Of a stretch of 28,603 nt of DNA, positions 25,801 through 28,603 are shown in pieces (the first letter of the stretch is position 1; each line of letters begins with the position of its first letter). The stretch comes from Baffinella frigidus. Lineage: Eukaryota > Cryptophyceae > Cryptomonadales > Baffinellaceae. The stretch is from contig MU647716.1 in the NCBI GenBank assembly GCA_026770585.1, positions 31,070 through 59,672 of the forward strand, in the 5' to 3' direction. Position numbers and translations under genes: made by a program. The notes beneath the pieces are model-generated. The model worked only from the letters and a program-made list of their open reading frames with translations, ran no database searches and was not told the origin of the DNA.

Positions 25801-28603
25801 CGCGTGCTGACGAGATGTGGGAGCCTCAGAAGAATGCCGTTCCCCATCAGGTCGGCTACCGTGTCCACAGTGATCTTATGCGCGACGGCAGGGTTCCAAA
25901 GGCCTGCTTCGATCTCCTCCAGGGTTGCCCCGCGCCGGTCCACCTCTGTGATGGCGAAGATGATCTGCAACAGCCTCTCCGGACGGAGGTGGAGGATTCT
26001 CCCCGCGCCAGCGCGTGAAGGTGCTGGGTGTGCAGGCTCTCCGCTGTGTCTGCGCGCGGTTGGCGAGGGACCGCTGGTCCGACGTCCTGTCGCTTGTTCC
26101 GCGGCGAGGCGGAGGCGGCAGGCCGAGGGTCCCGAGCGCCCGGGCGTGGAGCTTCGAGTTGGCGGAGTGGCGGGGTTGGCTGCCGGCTCCTTGGGGCGAG
26201 TGGGGCGCGTGTCGGGCAGATGCGGTTGTGCTCCAGCCACTGCTCCGAGTCGCTCTCCGCGTGGACCCAGTTGACGTGCTGCCGACAGCTGGAGCACCGC
26301 CGCGTGAGGGTGGCGGTGTCTTTGAGCGAGTCGTTGTAGCGGCGACGCCGTTCTCCGTCGTTGCGTGTTGCATTGTAGGGTGCGTAGAAGGTGTCCGGGG
26401 AGTGGGCCACAGGGAAGCCCTGCACCTGACGCGACGTGACGAGGCCTTGAAGGGCCGAGTTGAACTCTGTGGCACCGAGCGGTTCCGAGTCGTTCAGGAT
26501 TGTGGTGGCGAGAACTCTCAGGGGTTCGACTGGGCTGCCGTGGTGCACCCAGCGCGCGTCGGCGTGTCTGTCCTTCACAGCTTGCAGGATTGACCCCGTA
26601 AGGCGCTCGAGTCGGCAGATGGGCTTGTGGTGATCCCAGGTCATGGCGGGTTCATCGAGCCAGACGTCCTTCTTGCAGCACTTGCACAGTACCCAGCGGC
26701 CGCGGGGTGGGGCCACGGCGGGGGTGGCCGGAGATGGAGGCCTCGGCGGTGGTGGCATCCCGGGTGAGGGGGTGCGCATGTGGCGAGTGTCGTTGTTGTC
26801 CTCGACGTCGCGGAGGGTCCTTGTCGCCTCCGTCCTCAGCGTGCTTTCGAGGTCGTCGCGGGAGCTCCTGGAGTTCTCCGTGGCGAAGTAGGCGCGCGCG
26901 AGGGGGTGCATCGTGTAGGTGCCTGCCTCGTTGAGGTGGGCCCAGCCGTTGTGGATGAGGCTGTCAATGCGACCGTTGACGGATTTGGACGAACCTTGCA
27001 GCGTAAGTTTGCTCAGGTGCCGTAGTAGTTCCTTCCAATTGGCACCTGCTGCTTGCACGTACAGCGTGTACAGCAGCGCCGCGTGGACCGAACCCGTGCG
27101 GCGGAGTGTGGTTCCGGACGGGAGCGGGGTGCAGGGCGTGGCACCGGCCGCGCGTGGGCCGGAGGGTTTGGGGCACTCGTGGCGTGCGCTCCCGTGGAGG
27201 ACCGGGGCCCCATGGTCGCCACTTCTGGCTGGAGTGAGGGGTGGAGCTGGCGGCGTTCGCGGCGTTGGGCGCCGAGGGCGCTTGGCGGGCGACGGGTTCT
27301 CGGGCGCGTTGGGACGGCGCGATTCGGAAGGTGGGAGGGGAAGCGGCAGCGCTGCTGGCCCTCCCGCTATGTCGCTGGAGGGCCAACTGAGGCGTGAGGC
27401 CACAGAGCTCGACGCCTCCGTGCCGGAGTTGGACGTTGGCGCGGAGTCCGTTTTGCTGGCTGCGTCGGCGAACACGAGGTCCTTCATGGCGATCACTGCT
27501 GCCGTGGAGTGGAGGCTCGGCTGTTTGCCGGAGACATAGAGCTCGTGGGCCTGCCGAGCCTTGAGCACGTCGTCGATTGCGCAGCGGACTTCTGGCGTAG
27601 CCGAGCTGTAGGTGTGCTCGTACAGGAACGGCATTTCGCCGAGGGTCTCGATGATGGCGTCGTGGAGCGTTTGCTCTCGGCTCTCGAGCTTGCTCTTGAG
27701 GGACTGCGAGGTGGCGTCAGTCTCCCGTTAGCCGACGCTGGAGTGAGGCTGCAGTGCGAGGTTCGTTGACGACGGGTGAGCTTTCTCGTCGGAACGTGGA
27801 GGAAGAGGTGCCGACTCTGCCGCTGCTGCGGCGCCCGTGGAGGCAGCCTCGCCGGAGGTTGAAGCGGGAAGGAGAGGCCTCTGGGACCCAGAGGGCACGT
27901 GGCGGGGCGGGGGGAGGGCCTGGAGCCTGCGTTCACCGCGGAAGTCGGGGCACAAGCGCAGGTGGCGTCCCCAAAGGGAGTCGTTGGGGCCGCCGAACGC
28001 CCCTGCTTCTGCCTCTCGGTCGATGATGGAGGTGCGGACGCAGCAGCATGGGCACACGTGGTGTGCGCTCGCTGCATTGGGGTCGAAGGAGTTGGCCGAG
28101 GGCGGCGAGATGTCGTCGAGGTCGAGGCCGTAGTCAATCATGTCCCTTGCGAGGGCGCAGATGCTGCGCTCCGTGGTGCTGAGCGTCTGTTGGTGGTCGT
28201 GGAAGGCCTGTTCGGAGAGGTCGGCGACGGTGTCGGCGGTCATCTCCAGGGTGGGCTTTACTTCGCGAGCGATGAGCTGCCCACGCACGGTGAAATCGTT
28301 GCAGGTCCCGTGAACCACTGCTGCCGCGATGGTGTTCTGGAGCGTGTTGTTCAACATGCCCGCGAAGATGGTGGCTTCGATGTTGGCCTCCAGGCGGCAG
28401 TCCGCCTTGGACTTGCGTTTGCCTAGTAGGTTCACGAGGTTCTCGCGGGCTGCGGGCTCGGAGATGGCACGGCGATCCGGCGATGGGCTGGTGGTCATCA
28501 TCCTGGTGTCCCCGTCGGTAGGAGCCGGGCTCGGGGGCTGCGTGCTGGACGTGCTGCGGACGCAGGCGGTGGCACCGTGGATGCGGGCTTTTGTCAGCCT
28601 GTT
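22824..28603 (-). pseudogene. Element 2 ORF2 homologue, partial and interrupted, with extra TM and C-terminal domain
   Basis: The reading frame is open at the window edge and passes through 28501-27728, an in-frame TAA (27728-27730), 27727-26000, a frame change near 26010, an in-frame TAG (25377-25379), and on to the stop at 22824: roughly 1900 codons. CxxC motifs followed by His/Cys recur near 28040, 26680, 26280, 24890 and 24450, alternating with winged-helix-like segments, as in element 1 ORF2; the first (CPCC...W..H...C) aligns with the CPFC motif there. Unlike element 1, it continues past the last zinc motif into two hydrophobic segments (about 24260-24100, the second AIACTICLAILLIIT) and a further ~400-residue domain of unknown type. 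The clean single-codon stops suggest point decay or sequence error in an otherwise conserved ORF. Confidence 0.65.

Larger units (their letters stand above)
20475..28603 (-). mobile_element. Second LTR-type retroelement (element 2), 3' part, inverted
   Basis: Read on the minus strand, the window enters inside an ORF2 homologue, passes its end at 22824, a 2-kb noncoding tract and a polypurine tract (20824-20816), and ends in a 3' LTR (20815-20475). The layout and the LTR/PPT sequences match element 1 at clearly lower identity, so it is a diverged relative, not a recent copy. The 5' LTR and ORF1 lie beyond the window. It inserted just after the viral-like gene ending at 20444. Confidence 0.75.

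Overview
The window looks like nuclear or nucleus-replicating eukaryotic DNA. It carries part of a large, spliced, Duplodnaviria-type double-stranded DNA virus (herpesvirus/mirusvirus-like), either as a free genome or as an endogenous copy, invaded by two GC-rich LTR-type retroelements. The viral call rests mainly on a terminase large subunit gene on the minus strand (4608-6485). It can be read only by splicing several short GT-AG introns, and it shows the Walker B motif, a Cys-rich segment and the metal-binding motifs of the RNase-H-like nuclease. The lineage is inferred. A mirusvirus-like element of a unicellular eukaryote fits best, because intron-rich terminases are known there.

Layout. 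1-45 is pure poly-G and 46-1090 is GC-rich DNA without a supported gene. 973-6485 is viral-like DNA of ordinary composition: a secreted-type protein (minus) and a two-TM membrane protein (plus) share a divergent TATA region near 1450; a small minus-strand ORF follows; then a long minus-strand coiled-coil protein broken into several frames; then the spliced terminase, whose largest intron holds a plus-strand ORF (5189-5605). 6873-15840 is an LTR element with 325-bp direct repeats (3 differences), a polypurine tract before the 3' LTR, a TGTT target duplication, a broken ORF1, an intact 1372-codon ORF2 with zinc-finger-like motifs, an RS-rich segment and winged-helix-like repeats, and an antisense acidic gene. 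No reverse transcriptase or integrase was found.

15841-20444 is viral-like DNA again: an HNH endonuclease with N-terminal repeats, three unrecognised small or medium proteins, a seven-TM HlyIII/PAQR-like gene with a stop and a frameshift, a 23-bp tandem repeat, and a longer unrecognised gene split by a frameshift. Four of these genes carry a TATTTA(A/G) box about 25-50 bases before the ATG, which looks like a shared promoter. 20475-28603 is the 3' part of a second, diverged element of the same type in the opposite orientation: a 341-bp LTR, a polypurine tract, about 2 kb of noncoding DNA, and a long minus-strand ORF2 homologue with two in-frame stops and one frameshift that runs off the window.

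Many frame breaks lie in or near homopolymers (A9, A11, G6A5), so sequencing or assembly error and genuine decay cannot be separated here. No joined or repaired sequences are written out.
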